Positions 16,113 to 25,118 of a DNA stretch of 64,000 nt are shown piece after piece; within the stretch, counting starts at the first letter, position 1; each line of letters begins with the position of its first letter. The translations under genes were made by a program, and so were the position numbers. Source of the stretch: Prevotella melaninogenica (GTDB lineage: Bacteria; Bacteroidota; Bacteroidia; Bacteroidales; Bacteroidaceae); contig NZ_CP054010.1 in assembly GCF_013267595.1 (NCBI RefSeq), positions 806,001-870,000 of the forward strand, read 5' to 3'. Under the pieces are notes generated by a model. It was not told the DNA's origin and made no database searches. It worked only from the letters and a program-made list of their open reading frames with translations.

Positions 16113-18721
16113 TAAGACGCCTACTTATCTTACTATCGTTTATCGGCTTATTGTCTATAAACAGTATGGCTCAGAACAGTCAGGGAGACTCTCTGACTAT
16201 TACTGGGCGTGTGGTTGATAATAAACATCAACCTATGGATGGCTGTATTCTTATAATCATACAAGAAAAGGATTCTTCCATTCTTGCCAGTAGCGTGACC
16301 AATGAAGACGGCAGATACGCTATCAGCTACCCACGAACAAATGACAATCTTCTTTTAAGCCTGACTGGATTCAATATAAAACGGCAGATAAAGCGGATAA
16401 CTCCAACGAGTCAGACCGTTAACTTCAACACCACCTACGAGAGTATAACACTGAAAGAAGTGGAGATAAAGGCAAGAAAGCTATGGGGAAGTAGGGACAC
16501 ACTGAACTACTTGGTCTCTGCCTATATGAAAGGACAGGACAGAACCATCGGTGATATTCTCAAACAGCTGCCAGGTATCACATTAGAAGGTGGCATGGTG
16601 AAGTATCAAGGTGTACCTATCAACCATTTCTACATTGAGAACATGGATATGTTTGCGGGCAAGTATAGCATCGCAACGAATGGTATTAAGGCTGAAGATG
16701 TCAGTACGGTGCAGGTGATGGAAAACCATGAACACATCAAGGCATTGCAGGATCAGATACCACCTGAATCGGCAGCTATCAACTTAAGGCTAAAGAAGAA
16801 GGCAAAGGGCAGATGGCTAAAGACCATAGACTTAGGGGTAGGCTTCGATTCTAACGGCTTATTGAGAGAGGTCAATGCTGCCCTTATGTACTTTGCGCAA
16901 AGACAACAGCACGTTTTCTATTACGAAACAGATAATAACGGTTCAAGCGTCGATTGGTTTAAATCATACTATGGTGGGAGTAATATCGGAGTTTCTCGCC
17001 TTACATCCATCATCTTTCCGGGGTCGTCTCCTATAGGTAAGAGTCTACGTAACAATCAGCATAACCTATGTTTCAGTAATCTCAACAAACTAAGCGAAAC
17101 GGCGGAAATAAAGTATAACATAACTTACAGGCACGATATCCAACGTCAAAGTAGCTATTCGCAAACCACTTATCTGCTCCCCGATGCAAGTACTCGTTTG
17201 ATGACCGAAGACATTTCTGCACGTAATACGACGAACGCTGCCACAATGCAGTTGCATTTTGAGAACAACGGCAGTAAGACTTATCTTAAAAACACACTTG
17301 ACTTAGCAGGAAACTGGAGCGACGACAATGGACTGGCTTTGTCAAACAATGCACGTATTCAGCAACATGCCTTTAACAGAAACTTAGGACTGAACAATCA
17401 CACGGAGTGGATTCAGCGTACAACCAATGGTGGAGGTTTTAAGCTAAAGACAACCAACTTTGTACAGACAAATCCACAAGCTCTCACCATTGAAGGGGAT
17501 ATGCAGGTAAGACAAGATGCGAGACTCTCAAACATGGGAAGTTACAACAGTCTCACTTTGATAAGAAACATCCGAAAACACAACTGGTCCCTTGCGCCTT
17601 CCGCAGAACTGAATATTGAATATGTGGGACTGAAAAGTTTATTAAACGATACAGCTGTGACGATGGCGACGAGCGGAGACATGGGTTACTTGCAGATGAA
17701 AAGCAACTTGGGAGCCAACCTACAATATGTCAAAAATACGTTCCGTCTATCGTTCAATCTGCCTTTATCTTTTAACTACACAAAGGTAGATAACGAACCA
17801 ATAGCTAACGAGACGACGAAAGGAAAGCGCACAACCCTACTCTTCTCGCCATCTTTTACAATGCTTTGGAAAGCAACGGACAATTGGACGCTTTCTGCAG
17901 GAGGAAGTTATGGAATGTTTCCTACGAGTTGGAGAAGTCTGTTCACTGCTTATCTGATGAGCAACTATAGGACACTGAACCGCTACAAGATGAATCTATC
18001 GGAAAACAAATCGGCATCTATACATGGGAAGATACACTACAAGAATATCCCGCATCAATTCTTTGCCTATCTCTCTGGGGCGGTTAGTCGCTCATGGAGT
18101 GACATGATTTATGGTACGACAATAGACCAAAATGCGCATACATTGCTGCAAGCTGAATATGCTCCGAACCACCAAAACAACTTCTCTATGACGGCAAATG
18201 TACGAAAGGAGATTGCTTGGCACGACATGAGTATCGGGGCAACAGCTGATTATTCGACTAACACAAGCAAGATACTCCGCCAGTCTGTCATCACCGACTA
18301 TCAGTATAATAGTTTCATCATCTCTGCTAATCTTACCTTTAATCTTTTAAAGAATACCCGACTAACAGAGAACTGTCGATGGGCAATCTCTCAATCAAAG
18401 TCGGGTAACTACAAGAATATTATTCGCAACTTTAGCAATGAGGTTGCGCTCTCCATGGCTTTTATCCCTGACAGACTGATACTTAACACTAACCTACAAT
18501 ACACGCATAACAGTGGTTTTACGGATAAAAAGGATTACACCTTTATGAATCTTAGTATCACCTTTAAAACAAAAAAGAAGATACAATTCGTTCTTAACTT
18601 CGATAATATCTTCAATACAAAAACCTTTATCTATCGTTCTAACAGCAATCTTTCCGAAAGCTACACCCTCTACCAGCTTCGTCCAAGAAGTGTGATGCTC
18701 ACTACCCACTTTGCTTTATAA
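16109..18721 (+). CDS. Outer-membrane receptor-like protein with carboxypeptidase-regulatory N-domain
   Basis: An 870-residue outer-membrane protein. After the signal peptide (to MAQ, about residue 22) comes a carboxypeptidase-regulatory-like domain (SLTITGRVVDNKHQPMDGCIL), then a plug-like region (DTLNYLVSAYMKGQDRTIGDILKQLPGI) and a long beta-barrel of aromatic-ended strands, finishing TTHFAL. It belongs to the TonB-receptor-like group often paired with GLPGLI proteins. No clear TonB box is visible, so active transport is uncertain. It overlaps the GLPGLI gene by four bases. Confidence 0.82.
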   Translation: MIRRLLILLSFIGLLSINSMAQNSQGDSLTITGRVVDNKHQPMDGCILIIIQEKDSSILASSVTNEDGRYAISYPRTNDNLLLSLTGFNIKRQIKRITPTSQTVNFNTTYESITLKEVEIKARKLWGSRDTLNYLVSAYMKGQDRTIGDILKQLPGITLEGGMVKYQGVPINHFYIENMDMFAGKYSIATNGIKAEDVSTVQVMENHEHIKALQDQIPPESAAINLRLKKKAKGRWLKTIDLGVGFDSNGLLREVNAALMYFAQRQQHVFYYETDNNGSSVDWFKSYYGGSNIGVSRLTSIIFPGSSPIGKSLRNNQHNLCFSNLNKLSETAEIKYNITYRHDIQRQSSYSQTTYLLPDASTRLMTEDISARNTTNAATMQLHFENNGSKTYLKNTLDLAGNWSDDNGLALSNNARIQQHAFNRNLGLNNHTEWIQRTTNGGGFKLKTTNFVQTNPQALTIEGDMQVRQDARLSNMGSYNSLTLIRNIRKHNWSLAPSAELNIEYVGLKSLLNDTAVTMATSGDMGYLQMKSNLGANLQYVKNTFRLSFNLPLSFNYTKVDNEPIANETTKGKRTTLLFSPSFTMLWKATDNWTLSAGGSYGMFPTSWRSLFTAYLMSNYRTLNRYKMNLSENKSASIHGKIHYKNIPHQFFAYLSGAVSRSWSDMIYGTTIDQNAHTLLQAEYAPNHQNNFSMTANVRKEIAWHDMSIGATADYSTNTSKILRQSVITDYQYNSFIISANLTFNLLKNTRLTENCRWAISQSKSGNYKNIIRNFSNEVALSMAFIPDRLILNTNLQYTHNSGFTDKKDYTFMNLSITFKTKKKIQFVLNFDNIFNTKTFIYRSNSNLSESYTLYQLRPRSVMLTTHFAL

Positions 18722-18810
18722 CAGAAAAAGCAATCGTGTCCGTCCCTATCTTGACAAGAATGAGAGCATACGATCAACCTCGAATATTGATTTTTCTCTA
18801 TTAAATCGCC

Positions 18811-19230
18811 CTACTTATTTCCTAATATTATATCCAAAAAGGGATATATCTCTGCTTCGTTCTCGTATGGATAAACCTTAAAATAGGCGTTGCCATTCAG
18901 CATAGCGGAGATATTGGCTTTGCGCTTGTCATAGAAGATATGGACAGGGATATTACGAGCCTCAGCGTATGCTAATTCATAACCAACGCCATGAGAGGGG
19001 TTCGTACATTCTGCTATCAGCACATCGGATGACCTAAGCCATTCTGTATCACGCTCATAAATATGCACATCATCTTCTTTTGTTCTCGCTTTTACGTTCA
19101 AACTTCCTAAACCGATATGCTCCGTCAACACTGTATCAGTCCTGTTGATATAGTCTATAATCCGCTTATACACAGCCGCATCCTCCCTACCACCACGGAT
19201 AGAACCTGCAAAATAAACCTTCTTCTCCAT
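18811..19230 (-). CDS. 2'-deoxynucleoside 5'-phosphate N-hydrolase (DNPH1/Rcl-like)
   Basis: A 139-residue protein starting at MEKKVYFAGSIRGGRED; the longer upstream frame lacks homology to the family. It matches the DNPH1/Rcl pattern: AGSIRGGREDA at the nucleotide site, VLTEHIG, DTEWLRSSDVLIAECT with the conserved Asp, and HGVGYELAYA with the catalytic Glu. Such enzymes cleave the glycosidic bond of deoxynucleoside monophosphates and can clean modified bases from the pool. It stands alone, convergent to the receptor-like gene before it. Confidence 0.85.
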   Translation of the reverse strand: MEKKVYFAGSIRGGREDAAVYKRIIDYINRTDTVLTEHIGLGSLNVKARTKEDDVHIYERDTEWLRSSDVLIAECTNPSHGVGYELAYAEARNIPVHIFYDKRKANISAMLNGNAYFKVYPYENEAEIYPFLDIILGNK

Positions 19231-19399
19231 AAAACAATGCTTTCGTTGATAAAACATACTTGAGTAATACTCGCCCACAAAGATAACACTTTATAGTGAG
19301 AAACAGATGACTTAGATAGCTAATAAACTTTCTTTCTATCCTTCTAACGATACAAAAAGGCTATCCTTTTGCAAGCTATAAAAGGCGGAGTGTTGAACG

Positions 19400-19640
19400 A
19401 AAAATGTTTACATAAAATCTTGTAAAACACCTAAAACAAAGGTAGAAAACACGTATAAGGAGGAGGTCTGCAACAGTCAGGAATTCAATTAGTTACAAAG
19501 ACGATACCAAAAAGGTGCTTAATTGGACTCCAAAAGGGCGTTAGTAAGGGGCTTAAAGGGCATCTTTTGCAAACCAAAAGGGCGTTAATTGAAAGGTAAT
19601 TTACGCCCTTGCGATTTTCGATGTTAGAATTATCTTTACA
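19400..19640. repeat. Large repeat R1, copy 3 (core, inverted)
   Basis: Contains AAAAAGGTGCTTAATTGG, AAAAGGGCGTTAGTAAGG and a GGGCGTTAATT hairpin, in inverted order relative to the copy at 2741. Flanking ATTCAATTAGTTAC also matches other copies. Terminal repeats are not present. Confidence 0.7.
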
Positions 19641-19808
19641 AGACAGAATGACATAATGAACAAATAATGACAGAATAATTAAAAGAGACAGAAGGATGGA
19701 AGAAGACAGAATGACAAAATGAACAAAAAGGACAAAAGAGACAGAATGACAAAAAAGACAGAATAATAAGAAAACGGAAGGACAGAAACAGAAGGGCAGA
19801 AGGAGATT
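19640..19808. repeat. Purine-rich GACAGAATGACAAAA repeat tract
   Basis: About 165 bases of degenerate direct repeats built on GACAGAATGACA and AACAAAAAGGACA, almost pure purine plus a few C and T on the plus strand. There is no open frame through it. 19809-19981 is AT-rich without a clear feature. Confidence 0.6.
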
Positions 19809-19981
19809 TATTATGTATACATGATTTTATTATAATTGAGAATTGATTGTAATGTAGAGATTTATTCTAATTATGCAACAAGTTGTTGCATGATTGACCT
19901 TAATACTAATGTTAGCTATGAAATAAGAGAATCAATGGTTTTAACTACTTCTAATCTTCTTTCATTTTTGCATATTTCAAT

Positions 19982-20067
19982 TTTGCTGTCACTGCTATCA
20001 CTTAAAGGCACAAGCTAACTCGTTAGATTACAGAGGGAATGATTGAAATGTTAAAAGTGACAGCAAA
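19982..20067 (+). repeat. 85-base inverted-repeat element, copy 3 (upstream of thiamine locus)
   Basis: Ends are perfect 12-base inverted repeats (TTTGCTGTCACT and AGTGACAGCAAA), 86 bases overall. In reverse complement it aligns with the copies at 14366 and 31339. The AAATGTTAAAA end faces the riboswitch and receptor gene. Confidence 0.75.
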
Positions 20068-20239
20068 TCAAAACAAAACTTATATTGTGAGAAGTGTAAT
20101 AGTTTCTCTTGTTAGAAAATAGTTATCACTCCCTATATAGGAAGAAGCGAATATAAACACACGCATCCGATATTTATACAGATTACTTTTGGCAGTTTGA
20201 TAAGAAAGTATTACTTTTGCATCGGTTTTCAAAATGGAA

Positions 20240-20328
20240 ACTAAGGGGTGCTTGCCTGTTTGGGCTTGCTGAGATTATACCCATTGACCTGATACGGATA
20301 ATGCCGTCGTAGGAAGATTTCCCCTTAT
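20240..20328 (+). promoter_or_regulatory. TPP riboswitch (THI box)
   Basis: The conserved TPP aptamer is visible: GGGGTGC, GCTGAGATTATACCC, GACCTGATACGGATAATGCC, CGTAGGA. The closing stem P1 pairs TAAGGGG (20242-20248) with CCCCTTA (20321-20327). A T run follows at 20331-20336, so termination or start-site masking are both possible. It begins 118 bases before the TonB receptor gene and should shut off the thiamine salvage genes when TPP is high. Confidence 0.95.
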
Positions 20329-20357
20329 ACTTTTTTCTTAAATCATCAATCTGGGAT

Positions 20358-22742
20358 ATGAAAAGAATTATCCTGTTTACTGCTGCACTGACGTGCGTGG
20401 CAGCTATAAAGGCGCAAACAGTGACGGACACGCTGAGACAACAGCAGCTTGACGAGGTCGTTGTGGCAGGTGTACGTGCGCCAAAGAGTGCTCCATACGC
20501 TGTTTCTAATATCAAAAAAACGGAACTTGAGGCATTCTCTAAGAGTGGACGTGAGTTACCATTCCTCCTCTCACAGACGCCGGGCGTATTGGCTTGGGGC
20601 GAGAATGGACTTGGAACGGGTACGGCAGCTATGCGCATTCGTGGTGCTGCGGGCAGTAGAATCAACATCACCTTAGACGGTGTTGCACTTAATTCGCCTG
20701 AGGATCAGACGGTGTTTTGGGCAAATATGAACTCTTACGCATCGCTGATGAATAGTGTACAGATACAGCGTGGTATCGGTACATCAACCAATGGTGACGG
20801 TGCTTTCGGTGGTTCGGTGTCGTTGGCAACGAGTGCACCAAGCACGAAGCCGAGTGTTGAGGTGAGTGGCTCATACGGCTCATACAATACGTATAACGCA
20901 GGTGTGAAGTTCTCTACAGGTCTGCTCTTTAATCATCTTGTCTTCGATGGAGCCTATCATGAGACCGCAACAGACGGATATGTTCACGGAACAAGTGGGC
21001 GTTCGGGTTCTTATTATGGTGGTCTTACATGGTTGGGGGATAACTTCCGCATCAGCTATAAGAACATCGGTAACTTTGAAAAGACTGGACAAGCATGGAA
21101 CGGTGTCGTTACGGGTAGTAATGACTTGAGTCTGATGGATGGTACCTACGGTGCTAAGACTGGCATCACAACCTATAAAGATATGTATGAAAGGGGATTA
21201 GGTAAGTTCAACCAACTCTATGAATACTTGCAGACTGATGCTAACGGAGCCTTCGTTAAGGATGCAAACGGCAACTACCAGACAGCACGTTACACGATGC
21301 GTGACGGCTCTTTCTGGAACAAAACAACAGATAATTTCTATCAAAATCATAACCTCTTGTCGTTTGCTTTCCACCCTTCCAATCATTGGAGTCATAACGT
21401 AACCCTGAATTACACCTATGGTTACGGCTATTACAGTGAATTTAAGCATAACACAAAGTTTGAGAAGTTCGGTTTGGCATTCACCGATAGCAAGGGTAAG
21501 TTTATCAAGAAATCTGACTTCGTACGCTTGAAAGGTTTGTCACAGCACACCTACGGCATTGTTTACACCAGCAATTACAAGGACGAGAGTTGGGATGTGA
21601 CAGGCGGACTGAACCTGCAGCAGTTCCGTGGCAGTCACTTCGGCTACCTTACTTATATAAAGAATGAGGAGGCAGATGCGAAGTATCGTGCTGGTGGCAA
21701 TGATTATAAGTATTATGACTCTAAGGCACATAAGTATGATTACAGCGGATTCTTCAAGGCAAAATACAACTTTGCAGACTATTGGAATGTATTTATGGAC
21801 CTGCAGATCCGTCATGTGGAGTATATGACCGATGGTCAGAACGACCGTTTCTATAAGGTCGGCAGTGGCTATCAGAACCAGCTCTTAGACGTCAACGAGC
21901 GCTATGACTTCGTTAATCCGAAAGCAGGAATCAGCTATTATCGTGGTGGTCACAAGGCTTATGCATCTATTGCGCATGCCAGTCGTGAGCCAGAACGTAA
22001 TAACTTCACCAACAACGGTAGTTATCCTGCACCATCGCCAGAGCGTATGGTGGATATCGAAATGGGCTATCAATACAATGGTCGCAATTGGAGAGCAGGG
22101 GTGAACCTCTATTATATGAACTATAACAACCAGTTTGTACAGACTGGTGCGCAGAGTGATATCGGTGCGAACCTGACAACGAACATCAAGGACAGCTATC
22201 GTATGGGAGCTGAGTTGGAGGCAGGATGGAGCCCATTGTCATGGTTGACCGTTGAGGGTAACGCTGCTTTGAGCCGTAATATCATCAAGGACTTTGACGA
22301 GATGGCAAGTGTAGATTGGGAGGCTTCTTTCCGTAAGATTCATTACAACCACTCCACTTTGGCATTCTCACCATCAGCTATCCTCAATGGTATGCTCAAT
22401 CTCCATTATAAAGGTTTTGAGGCTGTGTGGCATACAAACTTCGTCAGTCGTCAATATCTCGACAATACCGAGAATATGACACGTTCGTTGCCATGCTATT
22501 CACAGACGAATATCAACCTCAGCTATACCCTTCGTCCAAGCAAACACATTGCAGGTTTGAAGGAAGCTGTCTTCGGTGTGAACCTCAACAACATCTTCAA
22601 TCGCCATTATGCTGCCAGCGGATGGGTGTATAGTTCCATCCTCGACCACGACGGTCATCCTAACGAGAACCGTTACACGCAGATTGGTTTTATCCCAATG
22701 GCAGGGTTTAATGTGATGGGAAGTGTTGCGTTGAAGTTTTAA
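20358..22742 (+). CDS. TonB-dependent outer-membrane receptor, probable thiamine uptake
   Basis: A 794-residue TonB-dependent receptor. Signal peptide MKRIILFTAALTCVAAIKAQ; a short segment then leads into the plug (QQLDEVVVAGVRAPKSAPYAVSNI, LLSQTPGVLAWGENGLG, MRIRGAAGSRINITLDGVALNSPE), followed by a 22-strand-type barrel ending VMGSVALKF. The TPP riboswitch directly upstream and the PnuC-type transporter and thiamine pyrophosphokinase genes downstream make thiamine or a thiamine precursor the likely cargo. The substrate is inferred from regulation and context. Confidence 0.9.
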   Translation: MKRIILFTAALTCVAAIKAQTVTDTLRQQQLDEVVVAGVRAPKSAPYAVSNIKKTELEAFSKSGRELPFLLSQTPGVLAWGENGLGTGTAAMRIRGAAGSRINITLDGVALNSPEDQTVFWANMNSYASLMNSVQIQRGIGTSTNGDGAFGGSVSLATSAPSTKPSVEVSGSYGSYNTYNAGVKFSTGLLFNHLVFDGAYHETATDGYVHGTSGRSGSYYGGLTWLGDNFRISYKNIGNFEKTGQAWNGVVTGSNDLSLMDGTYGAKTGITTYKDMYERGLGKFNQLYEYLQTDANGAFVKDANGNYQTARYTMRDGSFWNKTTDNFYQNHNLLSFAFHPSNHWSHNVTLNYTYGYGYYSEFKHNTKFEKFGLAFTDSKGKFIKKSDFVRLKGLSQHTYGIVYTSNYKDESWDVTGGLNLQQFRGSHFGYLTYIKNEEADAKYRAGGNDYKYYDSKAHKYDYSGFFKAKYNFADYWNVFMDLQIRHVEYMTDGQNDRFYKVGSGYQNQLLDVNERYDFVNPKAGISYYRGGHKAYASIAHASREPERNNFTNNGSYPAPSPERMVDIEMGYQYNGRNWRAGVNLYYMNYNNQFVQTGAQSDIGANLTTNIKDSYRMGAELEAGWSPLSWLTVEGNAALSRNIIKDFDEMASVDWEASFRKIHYNHSTLAFSPSAILNGMLNLHYKGFEAVWHTNFVSRQYLDNTENMTRSLPCYSQTNINLSYTLRPSKHIAGLKEAVFGVNLNNIFNRHYAASGWVYSSILDHDGHPNENRYTQIGFIPMAGFNVMGSVALKF

Positions 22743-22775
22743 ACAGAAAGCAGCGACCAAGCAACACCAACTGGC

Positions 22776-23066
22776 CCCTCCCCCAAAGGGAGGGGCGTGA
22801 AATGTACTGTTTGCTTGTAGATTGCTTATAAGAAAAGGGTCAACTCCCAAGCAGGACAACTGGTCTACACGCAAGCTTATCTACTTGTAAACTTATGCAA
22901 TAAATACAAGGGAAATACACTGTATGCTTTGCAAGAAGAGCCAACTTCCAAGCAGGACAAATTGTTTACACGCAAGCTTGTCTACTTGTAAACTCATCTA
23001 CTAATCACAAGGGGTATCACACATTCTACGCCCCTCCCTTTGGGGGAGGGGATGGGGGAGGGGCCA
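22776..23066. repeat. GC hairpin repeats flanking two 100-base direct repeats
   Basis: CCCCTCCCCCAAAGGGAGGGG (22778 on) and its inverted counterpart near 23030-23066 bracket the spacer. Between them, CAAGCAGGACAA...ACACGCAAGCTT...CTACTTGTAAACT occurs twice as direct copies (22847-22896 and 22949-22998). The receptor and transporter genes are thus separated by about 350 noncoding bases. Confidence 0.65.
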
Positions 23067-23098
23067 CTTGGTGGTGCTACGCTATCTTATTTTAAATT

Positions 23099-23698
23099 AT
23101 GACATTAGACATGCTGGGCTGCATCGTCGGCCTAATTTACATCTATCAAGAATACAAAGCGAGTATATGGCTTTGGTTGACGGGGATTATTATGCCTGTC
23201 ATCTATATGTTTGTCTATTACGAGGCAGGACTGTATGCGGACTTTGGAATGCAGATATATTATACCTTAGCAGCCATCTATGGCTTTTTGTATTGGAAGT
23301 TCGGAAGGAAGAAAGGGGCGGAGGAGATTCCTATCACACACTATCCTCGACAGTTGATACTCCCTTCATTGGTTACCTTCCTCCTTCTCTGGGCTGCACT
23401 TTATATCATCCTCATCAAGTTCACGAACTCTACCGTACCGGTATTAGATAGCTTCGGCAATGCACTCAGCTTCATCGGACTGTGGGCGTTAGCAAAGAAA
23501 TACATCGAACAGTGGTGGATATGGATTGTTGTCGATATCGAATTGGCAGGACTTTATGTATATAAAGAGATTCCTTTCACCGCAGGACTCTATGCCTTCT
23601 ATGCCGTTATCGCTGTGGCTGGATATTTTAAGTGGAGGAGGAGCCTCCCCCAACCCCTCCGAAAGGAGGGGAGTGCAAATAGGGAAGACCTCCCCTAA
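23099..23698 (+). CDS. pnuT: PnuC-family transporter, probable thiamine transporter (PnuT)
   Basis: A 199-residue inner-membrane protein with about seven hydrophobic segments (LGCIVGLIYIYQEY, LWLTGIIMPVIYMFVYYEAG, QIYYTLAAIYGFLYWKFG, then four more) in the PnuC pattern, including the repeated W-x-F-G type motifs. Located between a TPP-controlled receptor and thiamine pyrophosphokinase it should be the thiamine-specific PnuT type, taking thiamine into the cytoplasm for trapping by phosphorylation. The last 20 residues (SLPQPLRKEGSANREDLP) and the stop codon are encoded by a GC hairpin repeat. Confidence 0.85.
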   Translation: MTLDMLGCIVGLIYIYQEYKASIWLWLTGIIMPVIYMFVYYEAGLYADFGMQIYYTLAAIYGFLYWKFGRKKGAEEIPITHYPRQLILPSLVTFLLLWAALYIILIKFTNSTVPVLDSFGNALSFIGLWALAKKYIEQWWIWIVVDIELAGLYVYKEIPFTAGLYAFYAVIAVAGYFKWRRSLPQPLRKEGSANREDLP

Positions 23699-23766
23699 CT
23701 ATTAGAAGAAAAAGATATCTATCGGGACAAAGACCTCCCCTAACCCCTCCAAAGGAGGGGGATGCC
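23644..23766. repeat. GC hairpin repeats at the end of pnuT
   Basis: Two units of the form CCTCCCCCAACCCCTCC-GAAA-GGAGGGG stand in tandem; the first overlaps the transporter C-terminus and stop. A further pair lies inside the next gene (23964-24048). 23767-23897 otherwise shows nothing. Confidence 0.7.
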
Positions 23767-23897
23767 TAACGGGATAAAGGCTTCCCAAAGCTCCCCAAAT
23801 TATATTGATAGGTTGAAGAATGAAGTTACAGCAATAAATAAAACAAATACAAAGTATCTCGAAAGGGAGAAAGATTAGAATAAGAATAGCAAGATAA

Positions 23898-24683
23898 ATG
23901 ATTATCAATAACAAAGAGAATAATAAGGACGGACAACAACAACACATTACCAACGAACACCCCGTTAGGCTTTCCCCTCCTTTGGAGGTGTTAGGGGAGG
24001 TCTCTTCGATTAGGCACTCCCCTCCTTTCGGAGGGGTTGGGGGAGGCTTTAGTGCCGTCATCCTTGCTGCTGGCGACTTCCCAACCCACGTCCTACCCCT
24101 TCACATCCTACGTACTGCGGAAAATCTGATTGTTTGTGATGGTGCTTTGGAGGATTTATTGGAATATGATATAGAGCCAACAGCAGTGGTGGGCGATGGC
24201 GACTCACTTTCAGAAGAGTTCAAACAACGCTATGCACACATCTATCATCCGATTTCGGAGCAAGAGTTTAACGACCTCACCAAGGCTACCCTCTTTGCTC
24301 GTTCACATCTAAAGATGGACGCATCTACACATACTCGTCCTCGCTTCTGCTATCTCGGAGCAACGGGAAAGCGTGAGGATCATACTTTGGGCAACATCTC
24401 TCTCATGCTCTATTACTATCGTCAGTTGGCTATCGACCCAGTGATGGTAACCGACTATGGATATTTTGTTGCAGCATCGGGTACAATGCGTTTTGAATCA
24501 TTCCCTGGACAGCAAGTCAGTATCTTCAATACTACCTGCAAGGAGCTAAGTAGTAACGGACTGAAATGGGATATCTATCCATTCAGCGAGCTATGGCAGG
24601 GAACACTGAACGAAGCCTTATCGAATGAATTTACAATCCAAGCGGATGGTGATTACTTAATTTACCGTACGCATAAAATATAA
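23898..24683 (+). CDS. Thiamine pyrophosphokinase with repeat-derived N-terminus
   Basis: A 261-residue enzyme making TPP from thiamine and ATP. The core begins at about residue 52 (SAVILAAGDFPTHVLPL), with VCDGALEDLL, VVGDGDSLSEE (metal-binding acids), NDLTKATLFA and YLGATGKREDHTLGN, all family landmarks. Residues 24-51 (RLSPPLEVLGEVSS...PPFGGVGGGF) are translated from two GC hairpin repeats, and no start codon is available between the repeat and the core. The repeat thus appears to have entered the 5' end of the gene while keeping the frame. Third gene of the thiamine locus. Confidence 0.88.
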   Translation: MIINNKENNKDGQQQHITNEHPVRLSPPLEVLGEVSSIRHSPPFGGVGGGFSAVILAAGDFPTHVLPLHILRTAENLIVCDGALEDLLEYDIEPTAVVGDGDSLSEEFKQRYAHIYHPISEQEFNDLTKATLFARSHLKMDASTHTRPRFCYLGATGKREDHTLGNISLMLYYYRQLAIDPVMVTDYGYFVAASGTMRFESFPGQQVSIFNTTCKELSSNGLKWDIYPFSELWQGTLNEALSNEFTIQADGDYLIYRTHKI

Positions 24684-24707
24684 CAAACCTTTTCTACAAA
24701 TCAAAAT

Positions 24708-24750
24708 GCCATATCTTCATCTCCGTAGGGAGATGTCGATATGGCTTTAT
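24708..24750 (+). terminator. Terminator of the thiamine locus
   Basis: GCCATATC..CATCTCC pairs with GGAGATG..GATATGGC around a GTAG loop and is followed by TTTATTT. It lies 25 bases after the thiamine pyrophosphokinase stop. Confidence 0.85.
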
Positions 24751-24753
24751 TTA

Positions 24754-25010
24754 GATTCTTCCGTTAAATGGCGTAGATTGTTAATAGAATAAAATCAATC
24801 CACAGACATGGAATGATTATCCCTAATTAGATGGTTTTACAAAGGGAGAGTAAACTACTTGATAAATGTAATTAGGTGTGATGTCTATCTGTCTTCTACA
24901 AACAACTAATTCCTACATAATTGATTTTTGTAAGCTATTTTCATACAGTTCAAACACAATACATGCTCTTTTAGCTTTTCTGAGTTTGTAGCAAGTCTCT
25001 TCCCCAAAAA
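24754..25010. repeat. Large repeat R1, copy 8 (left arm with terminal repeat)
   Basis: ATTCTTCCGTTAAATGGCGTAG is the left terminal repeat, and the next 230 bases align with the left arm of the complete copy at 14588 (for example CTGTAATTAGGTGTGATG-like and TACATGCTCTTTTAGC). It stops where the AAAAGGGC block should begin. 25011-25118 has no clear content. Confidence 0.7.
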
Positions 25011-25118
25011 TAGCATATCAGCTTATTTTTGAAGAAGCTTTTATAGACGCTCACATCAAGTGTCCCTCCCGCTTTATAAATACTAACTGTACTTGCATAT
25101 GGTGAGGTATAAGAGAAA

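Noticed and set aside
19400..19640. CRISPR array suggested by repeated AAAAGGGCG words
   Set aside because: The words vary, spacing is irregular, both orientations occur and there are no cas genes; it is the R1 repeat core.
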